Source: Halopseudomonas maritima (lineage in GTDB: Bacteria > Pseudomonadota > Gammaproteobacteria > Pseudomonadales > Pseudomonadaceae). Taken from it: DNA of 64,000 bases. Shown here in pieces: positions 25,460 to 33,867 of the stretch. The position numbers were made by a program, and so were the translations under genes. Position 1 is the first letter of the stretch. Every line of letters starts with the position of its first letter. Below the pieces are notes generated by a model, which did not search any database, was not told the origin of the DNA, and saw only the letters and a list, made by a program, of their open reading frames with translations. Location: positions 1,736,001-1,800,000 of the forward strand of contig NZ_CP079801.1 of assembly GCF_021545785.1 (NCBI RefSeq), read 5' to 3'.

Positions 25460-26225
25460 AGATGTGTTTCCTTATGCGGTCAGTCAGCTCACTGAAACGG
25501 GGTTGCTTGATGGTCTCCGCGCTGCGCGGGCGGGGCAGATCGACTTCGATCAGGTCCAGCACGCTGCCCGGGCGCTTGCTCATCACCAGCACGCGGTCGG
25601 CGAGCAACACGGCCTCGGAGATCGAGTGGGTGATAAACAGCACGGTTTTCGGATTTTCGTCCCAGATTTTCAGCAGATCGAAGCCGGTCTGCTCACGGGT
25701 CATGGCATCCAGCGCCGAGAACGGTTCGTCCATCAGCAGAATATCGGGGTTGAGCAGCAGGGCACGGACGATGCCGACCCGCTGCTGCATGCCGCCGGAC
25801 AGCTCGTCCGGCATCTTCTCGGCAAAGGCCTCGAGACCGGCCATTGCCAGCAACTCGTTGGCGCGCTTCTCATCCTGCGGCGAGTAGCGGCCAAATTTAT
25901 GCTTGAGCGGGAACAGCACATTCTTGCGAACAGTCAGCCACGGCAGCAGGGTCGGCTTTTGAAACACGATGCCAACGTCGTCACGGGGGCCGTTGACCTG
26001 CTTGCCGAATACGCTGACTGTGCCTTCGCTGGGAATCAGCAGGCCCGAGACCATCCGCAGCAAGGTGGACTTGCCGCAGCCGGAGGGGCCGACCACCGCC
26101 ACAAACTCGTGGCGATGGATGTCGAGGTCGATGCCTTGCACCGCCATCGGACTGCCCGGCGTGGGATCGTAACGGTGCCCAACGCCGGTCATCCGCACGA
26201 AAGCGCGTTCGCTAGTGTGCTCCAT
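25440..26225 (-). CDS. ABC transporter ATP-binding protein
   Basis: 261 residues. Walker A GPSGCGKST, Q-loop FQKPTLLPW, signature LSGGMQQR, Walker B LLMDEPFSALD and switch histidine in FITHS are all present. It is of the SsuB/TauB/ThiZ group. The ATG at 26225 is two bases after the stop of the binding-protein gene, so coupling is likely. Partner of the permease at 24665. Confidence 0.93.
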   Translation of the reverse strand: MEHTSERAFVRMTGVGHRYDPTPGSPMAVQGIDLDIHRHEFVAVVGPSGCGKSTLLRMVSGLLIPSEGTVSVFGKQVNGPRDDVGIVFQKPTLLPWLTVRKNVLFPLKHKFGRYSPQDEKRANELLAMAGLEAFAEKMPDELSGGMQQRVGIVRALLLNPDILLMDEPFSALDAMTREQTGFDLLKIWDENPKTVLFITHSISEAVLLADRVLVMSKRPGSVLDLIEVDLPRPRSAETIKQPRFSELTDRIRKHIYEPEAH

Positions 26226-26227
26226 GG

Positions 26228-27223
26228 TTACTCCGCTGCCGGCATGAAGTCGCGATTGACGATGCTTTCCGGGTCCAGCGAGTCCGCGCTCAGTGCATTG
26301 GCGCGGGCCACCCAGTCCCAGGTGCTGGCGATGCGCTCGGGTGTCATGGCTCCAAGGCCGTCCGCTTCGCTGATCTCGTTGAAGCTCAGCGGCATGGAGT
26401 CGCCGATCTGCGCGGTGGCAACCGCAGCGTCTACTTCCGGCACCATGGTGTGCAGGTCAGCCGCGGCCAGTTCCGGGTGCTCGTGGGTGAAGCGCAGCGA
26501 CTTGTCAAAGGCGCGCATAAAGCGCTTGGCCACATCCGGACGCTCGCTGAGGAACTTGTCGGCGGCAACCACCGCAGAGCTGTACAGCGACAGGCCGGCG
26601 TCAGACCAGCGAATCACGTTGATGTCCTTGCCGGCGGCCGCGGCCTGCTGCTTGAACAGCGCGATGTTGGTGACCCAGGCGATGATCGCGTCGGTGTTGC
26701 CGGTGACCAGCATCGGGCCCAGCGCGCCCGGGTCGGATTTGGTCAGGCTGACCGAATCGGCGGGCATGCTGTTGGCTTCCAGCACCAGCGGCAGGAAGGC
26801 GTTGGAGGAGGTGAACGGGGAGGTCGCTACCTTCTTGCCGGCGATGTCGCTGAAGCTCTCGATGCCGGAGTCAGACAGCGAAAAGAACGCGTGCGGGCCC
26901 TGGTTGAAGATCATGTAGACGGCGCTGACCGGCACGCTGTCCTGCGCGCGGGCGGCCATCAAGGCGCCAATGTCGGCGCTGCCGATATCGGCCTGGCCGG
27001 TGGCGATCTTGGTGATGGCGTCGGTAGAACCGCGACCGCTGGCGACGCTGACGTCCAGCCCTTCGTCAGCGAAGAAGCCCTGCTGGATGCCGACGTAGAC
27101 CGGCGCCTTGTCGCCACCGGGCAGCCAGTCCAGCTGATAGGTAACCTTGTCGGCCGCAGCGGCAAACCCGCTGGCGGACATGGCGATGACCATCGCCAAT
27201 ACGCCGGACGCTTTTTTCAACAT
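26228..27223 (-). CDS. ABC transporter substrate-binding protein, NMT1/THI5-like
   Basis: 331 residues from the ATG at 27223, with GGAG eight bases upstream. A signal peptide (Lys-Lys, hydrophobic core, AAAADK) precedes an NMT1-type fold starting VTYQLDWLPGGDKAPVYVGIQQGFF. Members bind pyrimidine thiamine precursors, riboflavin, nucleobase-like or sulfonate ligands. The deaminase at the end of the operon and the RutR-like operator 37 bases upstream of the start point to a pyrimidine or purine-type ligand. Confidence 0.88.
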   Translation of the reverse strand: MLKKASGVLAMVIAMSASGFAAAADKVTYQLDWLPGGDKAPVYVGIQQGFFADEGLDVSVASGRGSTDAITKIATGQADIGSADIGALMAARAQDSVPVSAVYMIFNQGPHAFFSLSDSGIESFSDIAGKKVATSPFTSSNAFLPLVLEANSMPADSVSLTKSDPGALGPMLVTGNTDAIIAWVTNIALFKQQAAAAGKDINVIRWSDAGLSLYSSAVVAADKFLSERPDVAKRFMRAFDKSLRFTHEHPELAAADLHTMVPEVDAAVATAQIGDSMPLSFNEISEADGLGAMTPERIASTWDWVARANALSADSLDPESIVNRDFMPAAE

Positions 27224-27259
27224 GAGTGATTCTCCAGAGTGATGTGCTTGGCTTTTATC

Positions 27260-27275
27260 CTGACCAGTTGGGCAG
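27260..27275. promoter_or_regulatory. RutR-like operator, site 1
   Basis: CTGACCAGTTGGGCAG: one mismatch from the palindrome CTGACCA-N2-TGGTCAG. The known RutR operator of E. coli is TTGACCA-N2-TGGTCAA. It sits just upstream of the first importer operon. Confidence 0.62.
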
Positions 27276-27450
27276 GTTTTATTTCTCTTGAGCAAGTTGC
27301 GGGCCAGCTTTCTGCTGCCCGCAGGGCTGGCTGAAAGTGACGTATTTTCAGTGACTTGGCGCAGGTCGTCGGAGGGGCTGGCGGTGCGCTGGAGATTCCT
27401 GACCAGCGCGCCGCGCGTTTTTGGTGCGAGGTGAACCAGAGTCGTGCGTG

Positions 27451-28422
27451 CTATCCCCTGGCCGGCGTGGTCTTGGCGACGGCAGTACGGTTGCGCAGTG
27501 CCTGCCGCCGGTCCGCCAGCCCCACCACCAGAATGCCCAGCGCGATCAGCGCAAAACCGGTCAGGTCGCTGCCGGTCGGGACTTCATGCAGAAACCAGGC
27601 AGCCGACAGCATGCCCACCGCCGGCACCGAGGCCGAGCTGAGCGACAGGCTGACCGCCGGCAGTGAACGAATCGCGGCCACCTGCGCGGCGACGCAGATG
27701 CCGGAGGCAATCGCGCCGCTGAACACCAGCATCCAGATAAACTCGGGCTGCCAGTCGATCTGGCTTGGGCTTTCCACCAGCAGGGCCAGTGGTAGCAGCG
27801 CCAGCACCGACGTCAGCAGCTGCCAGGGGATCAGCGACAGCACGTCGCCCTGCCAGTGGTGTCGGCGCACGTGAATCAGCCCGGCGGTCCAGAGAAGGGT
27901 GCCCAGCATGATCAGCCCGCCGCCGATAAACACCTCATGGTTGCTCCAGTCGATACTCAGCGGGTTGAACACCGTCAGCAGCCCGGCCAGCCCGAGGCCC
28001 ACGCCGATGGCGCGTGGCAGGGTAAAGCGTTCACCGAGAAACAGCGCCGCCGCCGGCACTACCCAGATTGGCGTGGTGTAGGCGAGGATTGCCGCCCGGC
28101 CCGCCGGCAGATACTGCACGCCAAGGGTGACCAGGGTGATGAAGGCCATGTTCTGCAGCACGCCGACCGACAGCAGTACCGGCAAGTCGGCGCGCCGTGG
28201 CAGGCGCAGCACGCCGAGTACGGCGGCGATGATAAACATCGCCAGCGTGCCCAGCGCCATGCGCATGCAGGTGAACAGCATTGGCGGGCTGTAGGTCAGC
28301 CCCAGCTTGAGAATCGGGAAGTTCAGCCCCCAGCCGAGGGCGTTGAAACACAGCAGCAGGTAGCCCAGGCCGAAGGCGTAGCTGTGACCGCCGGTTTGCC
28401 CGGCGGTCGTTGCGTTGGCCAC
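27451..28422 (-). CDS. EamA/DMT-family transporter
   Basis: 323 residues, about ten membrane helices in two EamA repeats; it begins with GTG at 28422, one base after the stop of the permease gene, with GGAG seven bases upstream lying inside that gene. DMT proteins exchange or export small metabolites such as amino acids, purine bases or nucleosides. As the last gene of the second importer operon it may export a product of the imported compound. Confidence 0.87.
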   Translation of the reverse strand: MANATTAGQTGGHSYAFGLGYLLLCFNALGWGLNFPILKLGLTYSPPMLFTCMRMALGTLAMFIIAAVLGVLRLPRRADLPVLLSVGVLQNMAFITLVTLGVQYLPAGRAAILAYTTPIWVVPAAALFLGERFTLPRAIGVGLGLAGLLTVFNPLSIDWSNHEVFIGGGLIMLGTLLWTAGLIHVRRHHWQGDVLSLIPWQLLTSVLALLPLALLVESPSQIDWQPEFIWMLVFSGAIASGICVAAQVAAIRSLPAVSLSLSSASVPAVGMLSAAWFLHEVPTGSDLTGFALIALGILVVGLADRRQALRNRTAVAKTTPARG

Positions 28423-28423
28423 C

Positions 28424-29227
28424 TCAGTGCTCCACTTCGAGGGCGCTTTCGTGCCAGTTGCGCAGGGCGCGGTCAGACAGCCAGACCATCAGCGCGAACA
28501 ACGCGATACCGGTCAGGGTGATCAGCAGCAGTGCGGCGAACATGCGCGGAATCTGCAGGTTATAGCCCGACTGCAGAATCATGTACGCCAGGCCCGCCTT
28601 GGCCCCGCCGGTGCCGGCGACAAACTCGGCCACCACTGCGCCGATCAGCGCCAGCCCCGAGCTGATGCGCAGGCCACCGAAGAAGTACGGCAGCGCGCCC
28701 GGAATACGCAGGCGGGTCAGCTCCTGCCAGCGGCTGGTGCGGTACATGCGGAACATGCTGAGCAGGTTCGGATCGACACTGCGCAGACCCAGCGTGGTGT
28801 TGGAGATGATCGGGAAGATGGCGATGATCACCGCGCAGACGGTCAGCGCCCAGGTGGTGTCATCCACCCAGATGATGATCAGCGGCGCGATGGCGACCAC
28901 CGGCGTTACCTGCATCAGCACCGCGTAGGGGAACAGGCTCATCTCGATCCACTTGCTCTGCACAAACAGCAAAGATGCTGCGACACCCAGCACCACCGCG
29001 ATGACGAAGGCCAGAAAGGTCACCTTGAGGGTGATGTAGAGCGCGCCCAGCAGCGGCTGCCAGCCGTCGATCAGCGCTTTGAAGATCTCCACCGGCCCCG
29101 GCAGGATGTACTTGGGCATCTCCAGCGCCTGTACGGCGATCTCCCAGAACAGCAGAAACAGCACGCCCACAGCCAGCGGCGCGGCAACCTTGACGAAGTT
29201 TTCATTCTGGATCAGCGGCGCGCTCAT
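28424..29227 (-). CDS. ABC transporter permease (NMT1 type, second system)
   Basis: 267 residues with six or so helices. The ATG at 29227 overlaps the ATPase stop by ATGA; a much longer upstream frame runs through the ATPase gene and is not coding. The cytoplasmic loop RSVDPNLLSMFRMYRTSRWQELTRLRIPGALPYFFGG in outline is typical. Partner of the ATPase at 29224 and binding protein at 30151. It is similar in layout to the first importer but clearly a different paralogue. Confidence 0.89.
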   Translation of the reverse strand: MSAPLIQNENFVKVAAPLAVGVLFLLFWEIAVQALEMPKYILPGPVEIFKALIDGWQPLLGALYITLKVTFLAFVIAVVLGVAASLLFVQSKWIEMSLFPYAVLMQVTPVVAIAPLIIIWVDDTTWALTVCAVIIAIFPIISNTTLGLRSVDPNLLSMFRMYRTSRWQELTRLRIPGALPYFFGGLRISSGLALIGAVVAEFVAGTGGAKAGLAYMILQSGYNLQIPRMFAALLLITLTGIALFALMVWLSDRALRNWHESALEVEH

Positions 29228-30102
29228 GCCTTGACCTCCTGAGGCTGGCCCATGGCGCTGGCGCGCTCCAGTGCCTGCGAGACCTGACGGCAGTAGCCGG
29301 CAAACTCGGTAGAGACGCGGAAGTCGCTGTTGCGCGGGAAGGGTTGATCGATGCGGATGTCGTCGACGATGCGGCCCGGGCGGGCGGCCATCACCACCAC
29401 GCGGCTGGACAGATAGACCGCCTCGTAGACGCTGTGGGTAACAAACACGATGGTCCAGCCGTTCTTCTGCCACAGCTTGAGCACGTCATCGTTGAGTTTG
29501 TTGCGGGTCATCTCGTCCAGCGCGCCGAAGGGTTCATCCATCAGCAACAGGTTGGGCTCGGTGACCATGGCGCGGGCAATCGAGGCGCGCATCTGCATGC
29601 CGCCGGACAGCTCACGCGGGAAGGCGTTGTCGAAGCCCTTGAGGCCGACCATCTCCAGCGCATCGTCAATCTTGCGCTCGGTCTCTGCCCCGCTCTGGTG
29701 TTCCAGATCGAGCGGCAGACGCACGTTCTTGCGCACCCGTGCCCAGGGCATCAGGGTCGCGTTCTGAAAAACGAAGGCCAGCTTGCGGCCCTTGTCGCCG
29801 ACCACATCAATGCCCTGTTCCCAGAACTTGACGGTGCCGGTGGTCACGTCACCCAGCCCGGCCATGATGCGCAACAGGGTGCTCTTGCCACAGCCGGACG
29901 GCCCCAGCAGGCTGACGAATTCGCCCTGGCGGATGGTCAGATCGGCGCCCTTGAGCGCCACGGTGCCGTTGGCGTAGACCTTGTTGACGCCCTCGACCTG
30001 CAGCACCGGGCGCGGATTGCCGTGGCTGTCGGTTGAGCTATGCTCGGCGGCGCTGTCGTTGACCGGCGTGGCCTTGAGCGGCGTCACTTTGGCGCTTGTC
30101 AT
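29224..30102 (-). CDS. ABC transporter ATP-binding protein (second system)
   Basis: 292 residues with a ~30-residue N-terminal extension rich in Thr, Ser and His. Walker A GPSGCGKST, signature LSGGMQMR, Walker B LLMDEPFGALD and VTHS are complete. The ATG is preceded by GGGAG at six bases. It follows the binding-protein gene after 48 bases that contain a hairpin. Confidence 0.92.
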   Translation of the reverse strand: MTSAKVTPLKATPVNDSAAEHSSTDSHGNPRPVLQVEGVNKVYANGTVALKGADLTIRQGEFVSLLGPSGCGKSTLLRIMAGLGDVTTGTVKFWEQGIDVVGDKGRKLAFVFQNATLMPWARVRKNVRLPLDLEHQSGAETERKIDDALEMVGLKGFDNAFPRELSGGMQMRASIARAMVTEPNLLLMDEPFGALDEMTRNKLNDDVLKLWQKNGWTIVFVTHSVYEAVYLSSRVVVMAARPGRIVDDIRIDQPFPRNSDFRVSTEFAGYCRQVSQALERASAMGQPQEVKA

Positions 30103-30115
30103 CGGTATCTCCCGT

Positions 30116-30136
30116 GGCGGCCCGCTGCGGGCCGCC
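30116..30136 (-). terminator. Intercistronic hairpin inside second importer operon
   Basis: A perfect 9-bp stem (30116-30124 with 30128-30136) with a 3-base loop lies between the binding-protein stop and the ATPase start. Such hairpins often leave the binding-protein transcript more abundant than the downstream genes. There is no T run, so full termination is unlikely. Confidence 0.6.
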
Positions 30137-30150
30137 GGTTGGTGGCTTAA

Positions 30151-31161
30151 TCAGGGCAGAACGGGTTCGCTGGGCAGGTAATCCAGGCTGTAGACATCCT
30201 TGATATCCAGGCTGGCATCGACCAGACCGGCCTCCAGCATGAATTCGTGGATCTTCGCCCAGCGCGCGTCGGTCATCACGCCGATACCGCGGGTCGCCGC
30301 GTCGCCACCGGTGACCAGACCGTATTCCTGCATCTTGGCGATGCCGTAGGCGATCTGCTCGTCGGTCATTTCCGGGTTGGCTTGCTGGATCAGCGCGTTA
30401 CCCGGCGCCGGGTCCTTGAAGTAGCTGGCCCAGCCTTCCATGCTCGCCTGCACGAAGCGGCGGACCAGATCGGGGTTTTCCTCGATCAGCCCGTCAGTGG
30501 TTTCGATAGTGGTGGCATAGGCCGGGTAGCCGTAGTCCGCCAGCAGGAACACGGACGGCTTAATGCCCGCCTTCTCCATGGCAAAGGGCTCGGACGACAG
30601 ATACCCCTGCTGCACGATATTGGTATCGGCAAGGAAGGGCGCGACGCTGAAGGTGTAGGGGCGGATCATGTCGTCGGTGTAGCCGTACCTGGACTTCAGC
30701 CAGGGCCAGAAGGTGGTGTTGGCGAAGGCAGCGATGTAGACCGGCAAACCTTCTTCCTTGATCTGCTCCAGCGAGGTGATGTGCGGGTGCGCAATCAGCG
30801 CCTGCGGGTCACCCTGAAAGGCCGCCGCCACGGTCGTGACCGGCATGCCCTGCTCTACTGCCTTGACCGCGCCAACGGCGTAGCCCATGGAGAAGTCGCG
30901 CTTGCCGGAGACCAGCAGCTGCATGCCGTTGACCTGCGGGCCGCCCATTTCAATGGACACATCCAGGCCGTACTTTTCATACAGGCCGGTGGCCTTGGCC
31001 TGATAGAACCCACCGTGTTCGGCCTGGGCATACCAGTTGGTGCCAAATACGACCTCGTCCAGCTCGGCCGCCATCAGTGATGTGGACAAACCGCTGGCAA
31101 GCACCGCGCCGGCCATGCCGAGCAGTGCAGACGACTTCAGATTCTTGCGAGGGTGGCGCAT
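30151..31161 (-). CDS. ABC transporter substrate-binding protein, NMT1/THI5-like (second system)
   Basis: 336 residues; GGAG lies six bases before the ATG. The signal peptide (HPRKNLKSS, then a Leu/Ala core ending LMAAE) precedes an NMT1-type domain with VFGTNWYAQAEHGGFYQAKATGLY in outline. It differs strongly from the first binding protein, so the two importers probably take different but related compounds. Two RutR-like sites lie in the 183 bases upstream. Confidence 0.88.
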   Translation of the reverse strand: MRHPRKNLKSSALLGMAGAVLASGLSTSLMAAELDEVVFGTNWYAQAEHGGFYQAKATGLYEKYGLDVSIEMGGPQVNGMQLLVSGKRDFSMGYAVGAVKAVEQGMPVTTVAAAFQGDPQALIAHPHITSLEQIKEEGLPVYIAAFANTTFWPWLKSRYGYTDDMIRPYTFSVAPFLADTNIVQQGYLSSEPFAMEKAGIKPSVFLLADYGYPAYATTIETTDGLIEENPDLVRRFVQASMEGWASYFKDPAPGNALIQQANPEMTDEQIAYGIAKMQEYGLVTGGDAATRGIGVMTDARWAKIHEFMLEAGLVDASLDIKDVYSLDYLPSEPVLP

Positions 31162-31188
31162 GTGTTGCTCCTTGCTTGCAGTAGATAG

Positions 31189-31204
31189 CTGACCAGTTAT
31201 TCAA
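31189..31204. promoter_or_regulatory. RutR-like operator, site 2 (half-site conserved)
   Basis: CTGACCAGTTATTCAA: the left half matches the palindrome fully and the right half only partly. It lies 27 bases upstream of the second binding-protein start. Confidence 0.45.
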
Positions 31205-31261
31205 CATTTTTCCTGCAGCAAGCGCCGTGCCATGTGCCGTAAGTGCCGTTATTTCCATTTC

Positions 31262-31277
31262 CTGAACAGTTGGTCAG
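31262..31277. promoter_or_regulatory. RutR-like operator, site 3
   Basis: CTGAACAGTTGGTCAG: one mismatch from the palindrome CTGACCA-N2-TGGTCAG. It is about 100 bases upstream of the second binding-protein gene, giving that promoter two sites. Confidence 0.6.
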
Positions 31278-31344
31278 CAAAAATGTGCACCGGATTGCAT
31301 CGCAGTGTCGGCGCGCTGCACTGCGACGGCTCAATTTTCGCGAT

Positions 31345-31998
31345 TCAGTGGCTGCCCGCAGCCAGATCAACCGAGGCTGGTTCCGGAATGACCTGCCCAG
31401 CCAGGCGGGCGACGCGGGCACCGAGGGCGCGGGCGATTGCCTGCTCGCCGTCATCGACCCCCAGGGTGCCGTTGAAGCCGGTCACCGCTGAGGCGCCGTA
31501 GGGCGAACCGCCGCTACGGGTGTGCACCAGCGCCGGCACGCTGTGCGGCACCCCCGCGAGGATCATGCCGTGCTGCAGGAACGGCAGCAGCAGGTTGAGC
31601 AGCGTCATCTCGTTGCCCGAGTGCATGCCGCCGGTCGAGGTGAACGCCGCGCCCACCTTGCCGATCAGCGCGCCCTGACGCCACAGCGGGGCGACCTCGT
31701 CGATAAAGGCGCGCAGCGGTGTGCTCATCAAGCCGTAGCGGGTGGGTGAGCCCCAGATGATGCCGGTCGCCCACTCCAGGTCAGCCATGCTGGCCTGCGG
31801 CAGGCTGCGATACTCGGTCTGCGCGGCAATGAAATCAGCACGTTCGGTATCCACGCTGAACTCGGGCTCGGACAATGCCACCCGGCGCAAACGCACCTCG
31901 GCGCCCTCGCTGGCGGCCCCTTCGGCGATGGCTTTGGCCAGGGTCAGAGTGGTGCCGTAGCGGGAATCGACAACGACGGTGATGCGCGATGGGGTCAT
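31345..31998 (-). CDS. Flavodoxin-family NAD(P)H:quinone reductase-like protein (WrbA-like)
   Basis: 217 residues from the ATG at 31998; GGAG lies nine bases upstream. The flavodoxin fold starts ITVVVDSRYGTTLTLAKAIAEGA and continues with WGSPTRYGLMSTPLRAFID and FTSTGGMHSGNE, as in WrbA proteins that bind FMN and reduce quinones. It is divergent from the oxygenase gene, the two sharing a 107-base control region with a RutR-like site. In a nucleobase setting it might recycle flavin for a flavin-dependent step, which is speculation. Confidence 0.85.
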   Translation of the reverse strand: MTPSRITVVVDSRYGTTLTLAKAIAEGAASEGAEVRLRRVALSEPEFSVDTERADFIAAQTEYRSLPQASMADLEWATGIIWGSPTRYGLMSTPLRAFIDEVAPLWRQGALIGKVGAAFTSTGGMHSGNEMTLLNLLLPFLQHGMILAGVPHSVPALVHTRSGGSPYGASAVTGFNGTLGVDDGEQAIARALGARVARLAGQVIPEPASVDLAAGSH

Positions 31999-32062
31999 GA
32001 ATGGGTGCTCCTGAGTAAGGGTAAACAAAATCGCTACATGAGCTGGCATGCAATATGAATAC

Positions 32063-32078
32063 CTGACCAGATGGACAA
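32063..32078. promoter_or_regulatory. RutR-like operator, site 4
   Basis: CTGACCAGATGGACAA: two mismatches from the CTGACCA-N2-TGGTCAG palindrome and close to the RutR consensus. It is in the divergent promoter region of the flavodoxin and oxygenase genes. Confidence 0.58.
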
Positions 32079-32105
32079 GTGGATATTTCCTCTCAGGAGA
32101 ACGGC

Positions 32106-33074
32106 ATGACACAGCAGTACGGGGCACAGGCGGCCAACCTGCCGGTGATCGACATCAGCCCGATGCGGGGCGGCAGTGAGCAGAGCAAGGCGGCCATGGC
32201 AGCCACCTTGCGCGAGGCCTGCGAGCACAGCGGCTTCTTTTACGTCAGCGGCCACGGCATCGACAGCGCGCTGATCGAACAGGTATTCAATGCATCAAAG
32301 CAGTTCTTCGACCTGCCGATGGCCGACAAGCTGCTGGTCGACAAGGCGCAATCCAAGGCCAATCGCGGCTACGAGCCGCTACGCGGGCAGACGCTGGAAG
32401 CCGGCGCGCCACCGGACCTGAAAGAAGGCTTCTACATCGGTGAAGAAGTGGCCGCCGATGACGAGCGCGCGCTGACACGCTTTAACACCGGGCCAAACCA
32501 GTGGCCGCAAGGCGTGGCAGACTTTCGCCCGGCGATGGCGCGCTACTACGCCGCAATGGAGGCGCTGAGCGCGCGCATCATGGCGGCGCTGGCGTTGTCG
32601 CTGAGCCTGCCGGAAGACTTCTTCGCCGACTTCTGCGAGCACCCGCTGTGCACCCTGCGCCTGCTGCACTACCCGCCCCAGCCCGGCAACCCCGCGCCGG
32701 GCGAAAAGGGCTGCGGCGCGCACACCGACTTTGGCGGTATCACCGTGCTATTGCTCGACGACAAACCCGGTCTGCAGGTCTGGGACGCAGCCGGCGAGCG
32801 CTGGGTCGACGCCAACCCGATCCCCGGCACCTTCGTGGTGAATCTGGGCGACATGATTGCCCGCTGGACCAACGACCGCTACCGCTCGACCCTGCACCGG
32901 GTGGTCAACACCTCGGGTGCAGAGCGCTACTCGGTGCCCTTCTTCTACAGCGGCAACCCGGACCATAAAGTCCGCTGTCTGCCGGTCTGCCTGCAGCCCG
33001 GTGATGCGCCGCGTTACCCCGTTACCACCGTCGAAGCGCACCTGCAGGAGATGTACCGGAGGACCTATGCCTGA
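32106..33074 (+). CDS. Isopenicillin-N-synthase-family 2-oxoglutarate/Fe(II) oxygenase
   Basis: 322 residues from the ATG at 32106 with GGAG six bases upstream. The N-terminal non-haem domain begins LPVIDISPM. The iron ligands are His and Asp in GAHTDFGG and His in TLHRVVN, and Arg-Tyr-Ser of the 2-oxoglutarate site is in ERYSVPFF. It overlaps the next hydrolase gene by eight bases. Relatives in pseudomonads occur beside purine and pyrimidine genes, so hydroxylation of a nucleobase or similar ring compound is plausible but unproven. Confidence 0.9.
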   Translation: MTQQYGAQAANLPVIDISPMRGGSEQSKAAMAATLREACEHSGFFYVSGHGIDSALIEQVFNASKQFFDLPMADKLLVDKAQSKANRGYEPLRGQTLEAGAPPDLKEGFYIGEEVAADDERALTRFNTGPNQWPQGVADFRPAMARYYAAMEALSARIMAALALSLSLPEDFFADFCEHPLCTLRLLHYPPQPGNPAPGEKGCGAHTDFGGITVLLLDDKPGLQVWDAAGERWVDANPIPGTFVVNLGDMIARWTNDRYRSTLHRVVNTSGAERYSVPFFYSGNPDHKVRCLPVCLQPGDAPRYPVTTVEAHLQEMYRRTYA

Positions 33075-33834
33075 GCAGCAAAAACCCACCTTTGTACTGA
33101 TTCACGGCGCCTGGGCGGGCAGTTGGGTGTGGGATGCCCTCAAGCCCGCACTCGAAGCCGCAGGCCACGCCGTGCTGGCGCTCGACATGCCCGGCAACCC
33201 GCAGCACCCGGCGGCGGATGAAGACATCAGCATGGCCGGCTGCATGGCGCATATCGCGGCGGCCTGTGCTGAATTTGATGGCCCGCTGCTGCTGGTCGGG
33301 CATTCCGGTGGCGGGGTGATTGTCACCCAGGCGGCCGAGATGCTCGCCGAGCGGGTGGTGGGTGTGGCCTATCTGGCGGGCATGATGTTGCCCTCGGGGC
33401 TGGGCTTTGCCGAGCTGAGCAACGCGCTGCTCGCCACCAACCCGGAAGCGGCGGGCATCTGGCCGCATCTGGTGTGGGCCGAGGATCGGCAGTCATCCAG
33501 CGTGCCGCCCGAGGCGGTGTGCGAGGTATTTCTGCAGGACCTGCCGCGCGACCAGGCCATGGCGGCTGCGCAGCGCTTCTGCAGCCAACCCGAAGGCACC
33601 CGCGCATTGGTCGCCGAATGGACCGCCGAGCGCTTTGGTCGCCTGCCACGTCTGTATGTGGAAGCCACAGAAGACCGCTCCGTGGTACTGGCCGCGCAGC
33701 GCAAGATGCAGGCGCTGGTGCCCGGCGCGCAGGTGCTCAGCCTGCCCTGTGGACATGTACCACAGGTGGTGCAGACCGCCGCTGTGGCCGATGCCCTGTT
33801 GGCGTTCGCGCGCGGTAAGCCACGCCCCGCGTAG
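33067..33834 (+). CDS. Alpha/beta hydrolase (methylesterase/hydroxynitrile-lyase-like)
   Basis: 255 residues. The ATG at 33067 lies inside the end of the oxygenase gene, with GGAGG four bases upstream. LIHGAWAGSWVW is the oxyanion-hole region, GHSGGG the nucleophile elbow, and GHVPQVV gives the catalytic His. It belongs to the small soluble esterase group that includes plant-type methylesterases and salicylate esterases. Coupled translation with the oxygenase implies a shared pathway. Confidence 0.87.
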   Translation: MPEQQKPTFVLIHGAWAGSWVWDALKPALEAAGHAVLALDMPGNPQHPAADEDISMAGCMAHIAAACAEFDGPLLLVGHSGGGVIVTQAAEMLAERVVGVAYLAGMMLPSGLGFAELSNALLATNPEAAGIWPHLVWAEDRQSSSVPPEAVCEVFLQDLPRDQAMAAAQRFCSQPEGTRALVAEWTAERFGRLPRLYVEATEDRSVVLAAQRKMQALVPGAQVLSLPCGHVPQVVQTAAVADALLAFARGKPRPA

Positions 33835-33867
33835 CAGCACAGCAGGCTGCTCCGTTACCGCCAGGTC

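Noticed and set aside
29227..29473. Long N-terminal extension of the second permease
   Set aside because: It reads through the ATPase gene out of frame; the ATG at 29227 has the ATGA overlap and family N-terminus.
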